This document shows, one piece after another, positions 36,344-45,112 of a stretch of DNA of 64,000 nucleotides (positions are counted from its first letter, which is position 1; each line of letters opens with the position of its first letter). The stretch is taken from NCBI GenBank assembly GCA_030448265.1, contig JAUJNG010000017.1, forward strand, positions 63,509 through 127,508. Direction: 5' to 3'. Position numbers and translations under genes: made by a program. The notes beneath the pieces are model-generated. The model was given only the letters and a program-made list of their open reading frames with translations, ran no database searches and was not told where the DNA came from. This stretch comes from Abditibacterium sp. (GTDB lineage: Bacteria > Armatimonadota > Abditibacteriia > Abditibacteriales > Abditibacteriaceae).

Positions 36344-38077
36344 ATGAGCCGCCCGTTCGATTCCTTCACCACATTTCCCGCTCCTGACACTGGGTGCGGG
36401 AATTTTGGCAATTCCGCTTCTCGACCCGAAGACGAGCCGTCGCGCGACGGTTCCTCTCGACACTCGCCAGGTCAAAGCGGCGGCGGTTTGCCTTCGGCTG
36501 CCGAACTCGAACAGACTTTGCAGCGTTTGATGCGCCGCGTTTCGATGCTGGTGCAGGCCGAAAAATGCGTTTTTCTGCTTCACGACCGCGACCGCAACGA
36601 GCTGGTGGCGCGGCCTCCAGCGCTGGGTTTTTCGCGCGAGCAGCTGCGCGCCCTGCGCGTGCCGCTCAATTGCGGTTTGGCGGCGCGCGCCTTCAGTGAG
36701 CGCGAACCTATGGTTGTGGCCGATATCGCCGAGTTGGAGGCCACCGGCCAGCCCTGGGTGCGTGCCCTTGAAGCGCGTAATCTCATCGCTTATCCCCTGG
36801 TTTTGGAGCGCCGCGACGAGCAGGAGCGCGTCACCGACCGCCAGACCGTCGGCGTTTTTCTGGTCGTCAACAAACGCGGCAAAGCGTCTTTTGCGCCCGA
36901 AGATGTGCAGCTTTTGTCCACCCTGGCGCGCCAGGTGACGGCGGTGATCGCCGACGCGCAAATTTATTTGCAGCTCACCGAAGAAAAAGACCAGCTTCAG
37001 GCCACGCTGCAAAGTCTGGGGTCGGCGGTGTTGATGATCGAAACGACGGGTCACATTTCGCTCGTCAACGCGGCGGCGCGCGCGCTTTTCGGCCTCGAAG
37101 AAGGCGAAGGCGTCGGGCACAGCTACAATGAAGTCATCAAGCAGCAGGAAATCCGCGATTTGCTGGGGCAGGCGGTCAACGACGGCAAAGAGGGCAGCGT
37201 CGAAATCGAAATTCAGTTGCCCGACAGCCAGGAACCGCGCATCTACCAGGGCCAAACCGCGTTCGTGCGCGGCGAGCGCAACGGTTTTCCGGCGGTTCTG
37301 GGCGCGGTGATGATTTTCAACGACATCACCGAAATCCGCAACGTCGAACGGATGAAAACCGCCTTCGTTTCGACGGTTTCGCACGAACTTCGCACCCCGC
37401 TCACCTCGATCAAAGGCTTCGTTTCCACGCTTTTGCAGGACACCGAAGGCTATTTCGACGCCGAATCGCGGCAGGAATTCTATCAAATCATCGACGCCGA
37501 ATGCGACCGTTTGCGCCGCCTCATCGAAGATTTGCTCAACGTGTCGCGCATCGAATCGGGCCGCGCTTTGCAAATGAACTGGAGTCTGTTCGAGCCGCTT
37601 GTCGTCATCGAAAAAGTGCTTCAGGCGCAGCGTTCTTACACCGATAAGCATCGTTTGATTCTCGATTTTAGCGGCGAAGTGCCGCAGCTGCTCGGCGATT
37701 CCGATAAATTCGACCAGATTTTGACCAATTTATTCTCCAATGCCATCAAATACTCGCCGGCGGGCGGCGAAGTGCGCGTGGTTGTGGATGCGGGCGAGCG
37801 CGATTTGACGCTGCGGGTTTCGGATCAGGGCATCGGCATTCCACGCGACAAACTGCCGCGCGTTTTTGAAAAATTCGAGCGCGTCGATAACCGCGACACG
37901 CGCCAGGCCGGAGGGACGGGCATCGGCCTGTTTCTGGTAAAACATCTGGTCGAACAGCACGAAGGCGAGATTTCCATCGAAAGCGAAGTCGGGAAGGGCT
38001 CGACGTTTATCGTGCGAATGCCACTGCGCCCGCAGATCGCGCTCGATGAGATGAAGGAACACGACAAAAATCCATGA
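36344..38077 (+). CDS. Sensor histidine kinase (GAF-PAS-HisKA-HATPase)
   Basis: A 577-residue soluble histidine kinase. A GAF domain lies at about 55-225 ('[18 protein letters not shown]', 'NLIAYPLVL'), a PAS domain at about 230-330 ('[26 protein letters not shown]'), then HisKA with His347 in '[19 protein letters not shown]', and HATPase with N box ('[12 protein letters not shown]'), G1 ('VSDQGIGIP') and G2 ('[10 protein letters not shown]'). It has no membrane segment, so the signal is probably internal. No response regulator gene is adjacent. ATG 36344 is chosen; a TTG at 36308 adds 12 residues. Overlaps rpiB by 4 nt. Confidence 0.93.
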   Translation: MSRPFDSFTTFPAPDTGCGNFGNSASRPEDEPSRDGSSRHSPGQSGGGLPSAAELEQTLQRLMRRVSMLVQAEKCVFLLHDRDRNELVARPPALGFSREQLRALRVPLNCGLAARAFSEREPMVVADIAELEATGQPWVRALEARNLIAYPLVLERRDEQERVTDRQTVGVFLVVNKRGKASFAPEDVQLLSTLARQVTAVIADAQIYLQLTEEKDQLQATLQSLGSAVLMIETTGHISLVNAAARALFGLEEGEGVGHSYNEVIKQQEIRDLLGQAVNDGKEGSVEIEIQLPDSQEPRIYQGQTAFVRGERNGFPAVLGAVMIFNDITEIRNVERMKTAFVSTVSHELRTPLTSIKGFVSTLLQDTEGYFDAESRQEFYQIIDAECDRLRRLIEDLLNVSRIESGRALQMNWSLFEPLVVIEKVLQAQRSYTDKHRLILDFSGEVPQLLGDSDKFDQILTNLFSNAIKYSPAGGEVRVVVDAGERDLTLRVSDQGIGIPRDKLPRVFEKFERVDNRDTRQAGGTGIGLFLVKHLVEQHEGEISIESEVGKGSTFIVRMPLRPQIALDEMKEHDKNP

Positions 38078-38520
38078 AAATAGCCATTGGAGGCGATCAC
38101 GCCGGATTTGAACTCAAAAGCGAACTGATTCCGCTCATCGAGGGTCTGGGCCACGAGGTGGTGGACTGCGGGACGGATTCGACCGAACCGGTCGATTACC
38201 CCGATTTTTCGCGCGCCGTAGGCGAAGCGGTGCGCGAGGGCAGGGCGCAGCGCGGCATCGTGGTGTGCGGATCGGGCGCGGGCGCGACGATTGCGGCCAA
38301 TAAAATCAACGGCGTGCGCGCGGCTCTGGCCCACGATGTTTACACCGCGCATCAAGGCGTTGAACACGATGATGTCAACGTCCTGACGATGGGTTCGCGC
38401 GTGATTGGGCCGGCGATTGCCAAAGAAGTGGTGGAAGCCTTTCTCAACGCGAATTTTAGCGGGGAAGAGCGGCATAAGCGGCGCCTGCAAAAAGTAATGG
38501 AGATCGAAGCGCAGAACTGA
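38074..38520 (+). CDS. rpiB: Ribose-5-phosphate isomerase B
   Basis: A 148-residue RpiB/LacAB isomerase that interconverts ribose 5-phosphate and ribulose 5-phosphate in the pentose phosphate pathway. Motifs: '[17 protein letters not shown]', 'VVDCGTDS', '[14 protein letters not shown]', '[18 protein letters not shown]' (catalytic Cys; the usual GTGIG is here GSGAG), and '[12 protein letters not shown]'. The ATG overlaps the stop of the sensor kinase (ATGA), so it is translated from the same mRNA. Confidence 0.95.
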   Translation: MKIAIGGDHAGFELKSELIPLIEGLGHEVVDCGTDSTEPVDYPDFSRAVGEAVREGRAQRGIVVCGSGAGATIAANKINGVRAALAHDVYTAHQGVEHDDVNVLTMGSRVIGPAIAKEVVEAFLNANFSGEERHKRRLQKVMEIEAQN

Positions 38521-38550
38521 AACCGGCGTTGCGAGTTTTGTGAAATACGC

Positions 38551-38719
38551 GCTCGACTCCCTCACCCTGTGGGAGAGTCGGGTGCCCTCTGGGCGACGGG
38601 TGAGGAGAAAACTAACTGCTCTCACCATTTTTCGGATAAGTTTTTGAAAATTCCGGCTTTTCTCCCTCACCCGTCGCCCAGAGGGCACCCGACTCTCCCA
38701 CAGGGTGAGGGAGTCGAGC
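38551..38719. repeat. 61/62-nt-arm inverted repeat, the longest in the window
   Basis: Arms 38551-38611 and 38658-38719 are complementary throughout except for one missing base in the left arm. The spacer is 46 nt. Each arm itself contains imperfect smaller palindromes (CTCACCCTGTGGGAG, GGGTGCCCTCTGGGCG). It divides the housekeeping part from the glycan locus and fills most of the rpiB-GT2 space. Confidence 0.95.
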
Positions 38720-38765
38720 AGTCACTTCTCTCAAAATTCGCAGCACTGGTTGTTACCCATCTGAT

Positions 38766-39620
38766 ATGAACGAATCCAAGGTTCTCATTTCGGTTGTTAT
38801 TCCCACCTGCCACCGCAATGATCTGCTGGCCAAGTGCCTCGATTGCCTGGCGCCTGAGGTGCAGACTCTGGCGGCGACGGAGTATGAAGTCATCGTGAGC
38901 GATGACGGCTCCCAAACCACGGCGGAAGCGATGATGCGGGAGCAGTATCCCTGGGCGAAATGGGTGGCAGGGCCTCGCAAAGGCCCCGCAGCGAATCGCA
39001 ATAAGGGCGCGGAGCAGGCAAGGGGCGAGTGGCTGGCTTTCACTGACGATGACTGCCTGCCCGAACCACAGTGGCTGGCCGCTTATGCAGAGCAGACCGA
39101 TGCATCGCGTCCGGTGCTCGAAGGAAAAACGACGACTGAACCGACAAGGGGGCTATTTTATACGGCGCCCACGAACACGACCGGCGGTTACTTGTGGTCG
39201 TGCAACATGATGCTCCAGAAAGCGGTCTTCCAGCATTTGGGTGGTTTCGACGACAAATTTCCCTTTCCTCATCTGGAAGATGTGGAGTTTCGTGTGCGCC
39301 TTCAAGATGCGGGTCATGAACTCCACTTTGTGCCGGAGGCAGTAGTTTTCCATCCTCTGCGGCCTATTATTTCCATAATGAAACAAACGCTGGCGCACGA
39401 ATCGGACTGGTATATGAGCCGCAAACATCATTTGCCGTTGCGATACTTCCAACTTCATCCTTTGCTTTATTGGAAGAGTCAACTGCGGCTCGTCATCAGA
39501 GATTCGCGTTCGCCATCTGAGGCCCTGCGCTTTTTGATAACTCGGAGTTGCGTTGAAGCAGCGCTCCTGATTCCTTTAGCCTTTCGTTGGAACAGGAAAT
39601 ATAAAAAAGTGTCTCCGTGA
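38766..39620 (+). CDS. Family 2 glycosyltransferase
   Basis: A 284-residue GT-A fold transferase. 'ISVVIPTCHRNDLLAKCLDC' opens the nucleotide-sugar domain, 'EVIVSDDGSQ' is the first acidic site, 'GEWLAFTDDDCLPEPQW' the DXD-type metal site (here D-D-D), and 'GGFDDKFPFPHLEDVEF' with the E-D base motif. No membrane helix is strong, so it is a cytoplasmic enzyme on the inner face. It is the first gene of the surface-polysaccharide locus, right after the longest inverted repeat. Donor and acceptor are unknown. Confidence 0.88.
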   Translation: MNESKVLISVVIPTCHRNDLLAKCLDCLAPEVQTLAATEYEVIVSDDGSQTTAEAMMREQYPWAKWVAGPRKGPAANRNKGAEQARGEWLAFTDDDCLPEPQWLAAYAEQTDASRPVLEGKTTTEPTRGLFYTAPTNTTGGYLWSCNMMLQKAVFQHLGGFDDKFPFPHLEDVEFRVRLQDAGHELHFVPEAVVFHPLRPIISIMKQTLAHESDWYMSRKHHLPLRYFQLHPLLYWKSQLRLVIRDSRSPSEALRFLITRSCVEAALLIPLAFRWNRKYKKVSP

Positions 39621-39635
39621 AGAGATGCTTCATTC

Positions 39636-40778
39636 ATGCGTATTTTAACCATCAGCAATTGCTTTCTCGCTGAATCTCTGGGGTCGGGCTACGTCATCGT
39701 TAATTTCTGCCGTCATCTGCGCCAGCGCGGTCACGATGTCGATCTTTACGGGCCGGAGACTTTTGAGCCGTTACCATTTTTAAAGGGAAGAGCCAGAAGT
39801 TATCGTCTGGCGCTGGGAATGCTCTTTTTCGCACGTCGCCAGATGAGGCGAAAACGCTATGACATCATCGAGTTTTACGGTGGCGAATCGTGGCTGGCGA
39901 CCTGGTGGCTGAATAGAATTCCCAGGCGCCGCTTTTTAATCGCCAGCCATTCCAACGGGTTGGAAACTCACTATATTCCCCGATTAGCCAGTTCCATGAA
40001 AAGCGGCACTGTGAGCGGCGCCAGGCGCAAGTGGTATCAGCTCGACCAAACCGCTTTATTCGAGCGAAGTTTCACCCACGCCGACGGAATCGTCTCCGTG
40101 AGCCGCGAAGATGTGCCTTTCGCGCTCCAGCATCACTATCAGGATGCCGATCATGTGGTGGCGATTGACAACTCTTTGCCCGAAGCGTTTTTAAATCTCC
40201 AGGTGAATTTCGAGAGGCCGCCCATCATTGGCTTTTGTGGTTCCTGGATGGAGCAGAAGGGCACGACCGCAATCAGGGGCGCACTCAACCTTGTGCTGCG
40301 CGAGCATCGGGAGTGGCGGCTTCATTTGGTTGGCGTCGGGAAAGAATTCGACAAAACGACTCAGTTCGACGCGGATGTTTGCGCGCAAATCGAGGTGACG
40401 GCTTTTGTGGAAGACAAGGAAGAATTAAGAGCGATTTACCAGCAAATGGCCATTTCCCTGATGCCGTCGCTTACAGAAAGCTTTGGACTTGTAGCGGCAG
40501 AAGCGATGGCCTGCGGTTGTGCCTTGATTGCCAGTCACACCGGCTTTGCCGCCGCGCTCGAACATGGCCAGGAAGCGTGGATTCTCGAACAGCCCACTGC
40601 GGCTGAATTGGCCGCCGCGATAAGCCATTTGATCGAGAATCCCGCCTTGCGCGAGCAAATTGCCCGCAACGGTTATCAACGGGTGCAGCGCCTACGCTGG
40701 GAACTGGCGACCCAGCAATTGGAAGAAGTCTATACACGCTGGCTCAAGACCAAACGGGAAGCGTTGGCGAACCCCTAA
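39636..40778 (+). CDS. Family 4 (GT-B) glycosyltransferase
   Basis: A 380-residue GT4 transferase. The N-terminal half has 'SNCFLAESLGSGYVIVNFC' and 'DIIEFYGGESWLA'; the C-terminal half has 'PIIGFCGSWMEQKGTTAIRG' (phosphate-binding start), 'LHLVGVGKEF' and 'ISLMPSLTESFGLVAAEAMA', the E-x7-E retaining motif. It follows the GT2 gene by 15 nt. It should add one sugar to the glycan on its lipid carrier; specificity cannot be read. Confidence 0.9.
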   Translation: MRILTISNCFLAESLGSGYVIVNFCRHLRQRGHDVDLYGPETFEPLPFLKGRARSYRLALGMLFFARRQMRRKRYDIIEFYGGESWLATWWLNRIPRRRFLIASHSNGLETHYIPRLASSMKSGTVSGARRKWYQLDQTALFERSFTHADGIVSVSREDVPFALQHHYQDADHVVAIDNSLPEAFLNLQVNFERPPIIGFCGSWMEQKGTTAIRGALNLVLREHREWRLHLVGVGKEFDKTTQFDADVCAQIEVTAFVEDKEELRAIYQQMAISLMPSLTESFGLVAAEAMACGCALIASHTGFAAALEHGQEAWILEQPTAAELAAAISHLIENPALREQIARNGYQRVQRLRWELATQQLEEVYTRWLKTKREALANP

Positions 40779-40921
40779 AATGAGATCTGTGCGCTCGACT
40801 GAAGGTGGCGCTGTGTTGTGTCGGGCGCTGCTCTTTGATAAACAAATGAGTCGTTACTCTTGTGAACAGGCTGCTCTAGCGGCGCTTTCTGTGAACGAGC
40901 GAAGAGAGAAAATCGGATTCC

Positions 40922-41824
40922 ATGATTGAAAGCCAGCCTCTGAGAAACGCCAAACTTCCACCGCCTGTTGAGCCAGGTGGCGAGCCAAAACAGCCTCATC
41001 TCATCATTCGGCCTTCGTCGGGCTGGGCTGCGCTTAACTTGAGGCAAATCTGGCTTTACCGCGACTTGCTCATGACTCTGGCGCTGCGCGATGTGAAACT
41101 GCGTTATCGCCAAACGGCGCTCGGCGCAATCTGGGTTGTGCTTCAGCCGTTGCTGGGAGCGGGAGTTCTCTCCTTTGTGTTCAATCGTGTCGCCGATGTG
41201 CCAACGGGCGATGCGCCGGCGTTCCTGTTCGCTTTCGTGGGTATGCTGGCATTCACGGCATTCAGCAGCACACTGACCAAGGCCAGTAGTTCTCTGGTGG
41301 GCAACGCGCAACTGGTTTCCAAGGTCTTCTTTCCCCGTTTAGTGCTGCCGCTCTCCACCGTGCTTTCCACTCTGGTGGATTTTGCGGTGTCTTTGACGGT
41401 GCTGTTCGTGCTGATGCTGCTTTACCGCATCGCGCCTGGCCCGCAGTTGCTGCTGCTGCCGCTCTGGCTGGGGCTGATCTTGTTGCTGTCTCTGGGCTGC
41501 GGTCTGATTGCTGGCGCTCTGATGGTCAGCTACCGCGACGTGCAATACGTGTTGCCGGTCGTCGTGAACTTACTGACTTTTGCCAGTCCTGTGGCGTATG
41601 CGGCTTCGTTCGCCGCCTCGAAATTACCCGATGGCCTGCAACCGTTTTATTTCATCTTGAATCCTCTGGCGGGTTTGCTGGAAGCGTTTCGCTGGTCGGT
41701 GCTGGGTGGGGGCGAAGTCCAATGGGGTTATGTGGCCTACTCCTCTGTGTTCGCGCTGCTTCTCTTCCTGGCCGGAGCTTTTGCTTTCAGAAAGATGGAA
41801 AGGAAATTCGCTGATGTCATCTAA
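40922..41824 (+). CDS. wzm: ABC-2 type polysaccharide export permease (Wzm-like)
   Basis: A 300-residue membrane protein of the ABC-2 type with six helices. 'LWLYRDLLMTLALRDVKLRYRQTALGAIWVVLQPL' (with 'RDVKLRYRQTALG') is the characteristic cytoplasmic elbow of O-antigen/teichoic acid permeases. It pairs with the ATPase that begins 11 nt before its stop. Together they move a complete undecaprenyl-linked polysaccharide across the inner membrane. A 143-nt space before it may hold its promoter; nothing else is visible there. Confidence 0.93.
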   Translation: MIESQPLRNAKLPPPVEPGGEPKQPHLIIRPSSGWAALNLRQIWLYRDLLMTLALRDVKLRYRQTALGAIWVVLQPLLGAGVLSFVFNRVADVPTGDAPAFLFAFVGMLAFTAFSSTLTKASSSLVGNAQLVSKVFFPRLVLPLSTVLSTLVDFAVSLTVLFVLMLLYRIAPGPQLLLLPLWLGLILLLSLGCGLIAGALMVSYRDVQYVLPVVVNLLTFASPVAYAASFAASKLPDGLQPFYFILNPLAGLLEAFRWSVLGGGEVQWGYVAYSSVFALLLFLAGAFAFRKMERKFADVI

Positions 41825-43052
41825 AGATATCGCGGTTTCAGTGCGCGGGCTTTCCAAGTCGTATACCATCGCCCACAACGTCGAGAAGCACAGCACAATG
41901 GGCGAAGCCATGCTGCACCGCTTTAAAAACCCGCTGCAACGCGCCGAAAAGGAAACCTTCTGGGCACTCAGGGATGTCGAATTTGACATTGAACAAGGCG
42001 ACGTTGTCGGCATCATCGGACGCAATGGTGCGGGAAAAAGCACTCTCCTCAAAATCCTCAGCCAGATTACGGAGCCGACAAAGGGTGAGATCAAGCTTTA
42101 TGGACGGGTAGGCAGTCTGCTTGAGGTTGGCACCGGCTTCCATCCCGAATTAACAGGCCGCGAAAACATCTTTCTCAACGGCGCGATATTAGGAATGCGC
42201 CGTGCCGAGATCGATAAGCAGTTCGATGCCATTGTAGATTTTTCGGAAGTCGAAAACTTTTTAGATACACCGGTAAAACGTTATAGTTCTGGTATGTATG
42301 TAAGATTGGCTTTCGCAGTAGCGGCACATCTGAACCCTGAAATTCTCATTATCGATGAAGTTCTGGCGGTTGGCGACGCTGAATTTCAAAAGAAATGCCT
42401 GGGTAAAATGCAGGATGTCTCGTCTCGAGAGGGAAAAACAGTGGTTTTTGTGAGCCACAATATGGGTGCCGTGCGGGGTCTGTGTTCATCAGCAATTTGG
42501 TTGAAGAATGGACAGTTGCTCGATTATGGGCCGACCTCTACAGTAATTAATTCTTATTTAAGTTCCAGCGCTGAGCATTCCAAAGGGTTCATCGATTTAA
42601 AGCAAGAGCCACGTCTTCATGGTTGGGGAGAACGCTTCAAAATTTGTGGTCTCTCTCTCAATAACGGTATGCCTTTAATGCATGGGCAACCTGTTTCTGT
42701 TGCGATAAATTTCGAGTCTACCGGTTCTATTCAAGATGTAGTAGTGGGATTGGGAATTTCCACTTTGGAAGGTGTCCGGCTGCTAACTTATGAGAGTCGT
42801 TACCTTGGTGAAAACAAGGATATTAACCAAAATACTAAGGGCACGATAAGCGCTCAAATGGAATGTTATTTGCATCCAGGCCAGTATTCATTGGATATCG
42901 GTGCCGGAGCAGGAGATACTGAGGTTATAGACTATCTTCCTGCTTGTTCCATCATAGAAATTTTGCCAGGCCCGAACACTCCGCATGGGCTATACGATAC
43001 TTTTGCGTCTGTGCGATTGCCGGCGGAATGGAATTGGGTGACCACGCAATGA
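41814..43052 (+). CDS. wzt: Polysaccharide ABC transporter ATPase with carbohydrate-binding C-terminus (Wzt-like)
   Basis: A 412-residue ATPase. Walker A 'GIIGRNGAGKSTLLKILSQI', signature 'VKRYSSGMYVRLAFAVA', Walker B 'PEILIIDEVLAVGD' and the switch 'VVFVSHNMGAV'. Residues about 255-400 form the beta-sandwich Wzt_C domain, which in E. coli binds the capped O-antigen end and defines specificity. From about 42.2 kb on the DNA becomes clearly AT-richer, starting inside this gene, so the C-terminal half and the genes after it may have a different origin. ATG 41814 overlaps wzm by 11 nt. Confidence 0.93.
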   Translation: MSSKDIAVSVRGLSKSYTIAHNVEKHSTMGEAMLHRFKNPLQRAEKETFWALRDVEFDIEQGDVVGIIGRNGAGKSTLLKILSQITEPTKGEIKLYGRVGSLLEVGTGFHPELTGRENIFLNGAILGMRRAEIDKQFDAIVDFSEVENFLDTPVKRYSSGMYVRLAFAVAAHLNPEILIIDEVLAVGDAEFQKKCLGKMQDVSSREGKTVVFVSHNMGAVRGLCSSAIWLKNGQLLDYGPTSTVINSYLSSSAEHSKGFIDLKQEPRLHGWGERFKICGLSLNNGMPLMHGQPVSVAINFESTGSIQDVVVGLGISTLEGVRLLTYESRYLGENKDINQNTKGTISAQMECYLHPGQYSLDIGAGAGDTEVIDYLPACSIIEILPGPNTPHGLYDTFASVRLPAEWNWVTTQ

Positions 43053-44107
43053 AGGGCGACCAAATGAACTGGCCATCATTATCGATTTTAATCCCCTCTT
43101 TCAATCAAGGCCATTACATCGAGAGGACGATTCTCAGCATTCTTCAACAGAATTATCCAGGAGATCTACAGATCGTCGTATCTGATGGCGGTTCTAAAGA
43201 TAGCACTGTAGAAGTCCTGAAAAAATACCCTCAAATTACCTGGTGGTCTGAACCGGATAAAGGCTTCGCGGATGCCGTCAACAAAGCGCTGGCCGTTGCC
43301 AGAGGAGAAATAGTTGCGATTCAAAGCAGCGACGATTTCTACTTGAAAGGTGCATTCGATACCGCAATAAGAGTTCTCGTTGAAAGGCAGGATCTGGGAT
43401 TTGTGACGGGTGGCGATGTCCTGGTTTATGATGACGCTCCTATGAAATTAGGATCGTCGAAAAGCAGGCTGCTCCGAAACCCCGCAGATCTTTTGATTGT
43501 CATGGGCATTGCACAGCACGCGACTTTTGTGCGGCGTGAAGCCATTGATAAGGTTGATGGTTTGCGAGACAACGTAGATCAATGTGCTGATTTTGACCTG
43601 TGGTATCGGGTATTGCATTTTTATCAAGGTTTGATGTTGCCGGATTATCTCGCCGCCTATCAGATACATTCGGCACAGCGCACCCAGAGCATGGCTCAAC
43701 TGTGGGTTGACAGCCTCTGCCTGGTTGTCGAGAGTTGCAAAGCCGATGAGAAGTATGCGCGCGAGTTCACAGTGCCCGATGAGGTTTACAAAGAATTCCG
43801 CAAGTCGATGGAGTTGTTTTGGAACAAGATTGCAGGTGGTGAAGAGGGTCTTGAAATCCGTAAGCGCATTGCACAAGAGATAATTAGCGACGGAGATATA
43901 TGGTCTGAGAACCTGCGTAATGAGGCTCGCGCCATTATCAGGGAGTCCGGCGAGGAAGATTCTCTGCTTACCAAGCTGCGCGAAAAAACCCGCGTCAGAA
44001 CGCGCTTGCGTCAACTGGTCAATCGTCGCCAATCGTCTGCAAGTGAAGAGGATAGGCAGAGGATGATAAACATTGATGTCGATTGGTGGCGCAATAAGGA
44101 GTTGTAG
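43049..44107 (+). CDS. Family 2 glycosyltransferase
   Basis: A 352-residue GT2 enzyme: 'PSLSILIPSFNQGHYIERTI', 'QIVVSDGGSKDSTVEVLKKY', and the metal motif 'GEIVAIQSSDDFYLKGAFD' (S-D-D). 'DQCADFDLWYRV' gives the later acidic base. The last 110 residues are helical and charged, beyond the standard fold. The ATG overlaps the wzt stop by 4 nt (ATGA). AT-rich region. Confidence 0.88.
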   Translation: MKGDQMNWPSLSILIPSFNQGHYIERTILSILQQNYPGDLQIVVSDGGSKDSTVEVLKKYPQITWWSEPDKGFADAVNKALAVARGEIVAIQSSDDFYLKGAFDTAIRVLVERQDLGFVTGGDVLVYDDAPMKLGSSKSRLLRNPADLLIVMGIAQHATFVRREAIDKVDGLRDNVDQCADFDLWYRVLHFYQGLMLPDYLAAYQIHSAQRTQSMAQLWVDSLCLVVESCKADEKYAREFTVPDEVYKEFRKSMELFWNKIAGGEEGLEIRKRIAQEIISDGDIWSENLRNEARAIIRESGEEDSLLTKLREKTRVRTRLRQLVNRRQSSASEEDRQRMINIDVDWWRNKEL

Positions 44108-44164
44108 TAACGCTGCGAGGTGCGTTTGGGAAGCAAGAGGTTTTGTAAGAGAGTTTGTTTAATT

Positions 44165-44806
44165 ATGATACAGAATTCATCCAATGAGTCCTTAAAGTCT
44201 TATTTCTTGGAATTAGCCGCATATGGGAGTCATCTTTTAGATCGACTTCCCATTGAGCGCGAACCCCAACCCCTGGAATATGCATTGGGCCGGTTGTCTC
44301 CAGCATTGGAACAGATGAGAGATCAGGAAATCTCCGTCGTTGCACAATTCACCAAGCCGGCAGTTGATCGAAACCAGACAGCGCAATCAGGTGTGGGTCT
44401 TAACTCAATTGGTATGTTAGCGGATCGCTTCACAATTTTGATAATCAAGGAGTGGTGTTTGCGGAATAAGGGGACACGGGATGAAGCCAAGGCAAAAGCA
44501 CTTTTTGAGCAGCAGACCCTCGATATTGTGGAGGCGATGTCTCAGACACGCCCTGGCAGTTCTGCCATGAACTCGAAGATTACTCACATTAAAGGGGATG
44601 CGGCTGCCACCTCCTGGAGCGAGGCTTTTTACGGGCTCCTTGCAACCAATCTCATTTTATGGGAGTCGCAAGAGATTTTATATGTCAGTAACATAAAGGA
44701 ACTGCCGGCGGAAGAGTTGCGATCCTATATCGAATGGTTCTCATATGGTAACATTCGCCGCAATGAATATATTCAACTTTGCGAAGAACTTTATTGGAAA
44801 TCTTGA
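44165..44806 (+). CDS. DUF4254-like protein in the glycan locus
   Basis: A 213-residue helical protein. 'SIGMLADRFTILIIKEWCL', 'ATNLILWESQE' and the end 'FSYGNIRRNEYIQLCEELYW' resemble DUF4254, whose usual form is S-I-x-x-L-x-D-R-L-x-I, N-x-x-L-W-x-x-E-D and N-x-x-R-N-x-x-I-x-x-x-D. DUF4254 proteins are found in polysaccharide loci of several phyla; their role is unknown. ATG 44165 is preferred to a GTG at 44120. Confidence 0.55.
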   Translation: MIQNSSNESLKSYFLELAAYGSHLLDRLPIEREPQPLEYALGRLSPALEQMRDQEISVVAQFTKPAVDRNQTAQSGVGLNSIGMLADRFTILIIKEWCLRNKGTRDEAKAKALFEQQTLDIVEAMSQTRPGSSAMNSKITHIKGDAAATSWSEAFYGLLATNLILWESQEILYVSNIKELPAEELRSYIEWFSYGNIRRNEYIQLCEELYWKS

Positions 44807-44848
44807 TTCATCATTCAATTTTAGATGTGTCGGATGATGTGTAATGCC

Positions 44849-45112
44849 ATGATTAAACCCATTGATATCGTTTTCGTGGCCAGTTGCCAGCCGGAATCCA
44901 CATCTGAATGCTTGAATATTGCTGCACAGAGCCAACACGATAAGCGCGTTACGGAGTTTTACAGTTGCACTTCCCTCAATAACGCAATGGAAGAACTTAT
45001 CGCATCCCTGTGGGAAAATGTCATTGATACACTTCCCCCTCGCTTGTCTGAGCCCATGAAGAATTTCCTGCTGCGTGATTCGAAGAATCCTACGTGGAGA
45101 AAGACTCTATGA
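44849..45112 (+). CDS. Small hypothetical protein in the glycan locus
   Basis: An 87-residue protein that I do not recognise. It opens with 'MIKPIDIVFVASC', a hydrophobic beta strand as at the start of a Rossmann-like glycosyltransferase, and ends with a helical stretch. It may be the N-terminal remnant of a longer transferase or a free small protein. The stop overlaps the ATG of the GT9-like gene by 4 nt, which supports translation. An ATG at 44825 would add eight residues. Confidence 0.45.
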   Translation: MIKPIDIVFVASCQPESTSECLNIAAQSQHDKRVTEFYSCTSLNNAMEELIASLWENVIDTLPPRLSEPMKNFLLRDSKNPTWRKTL

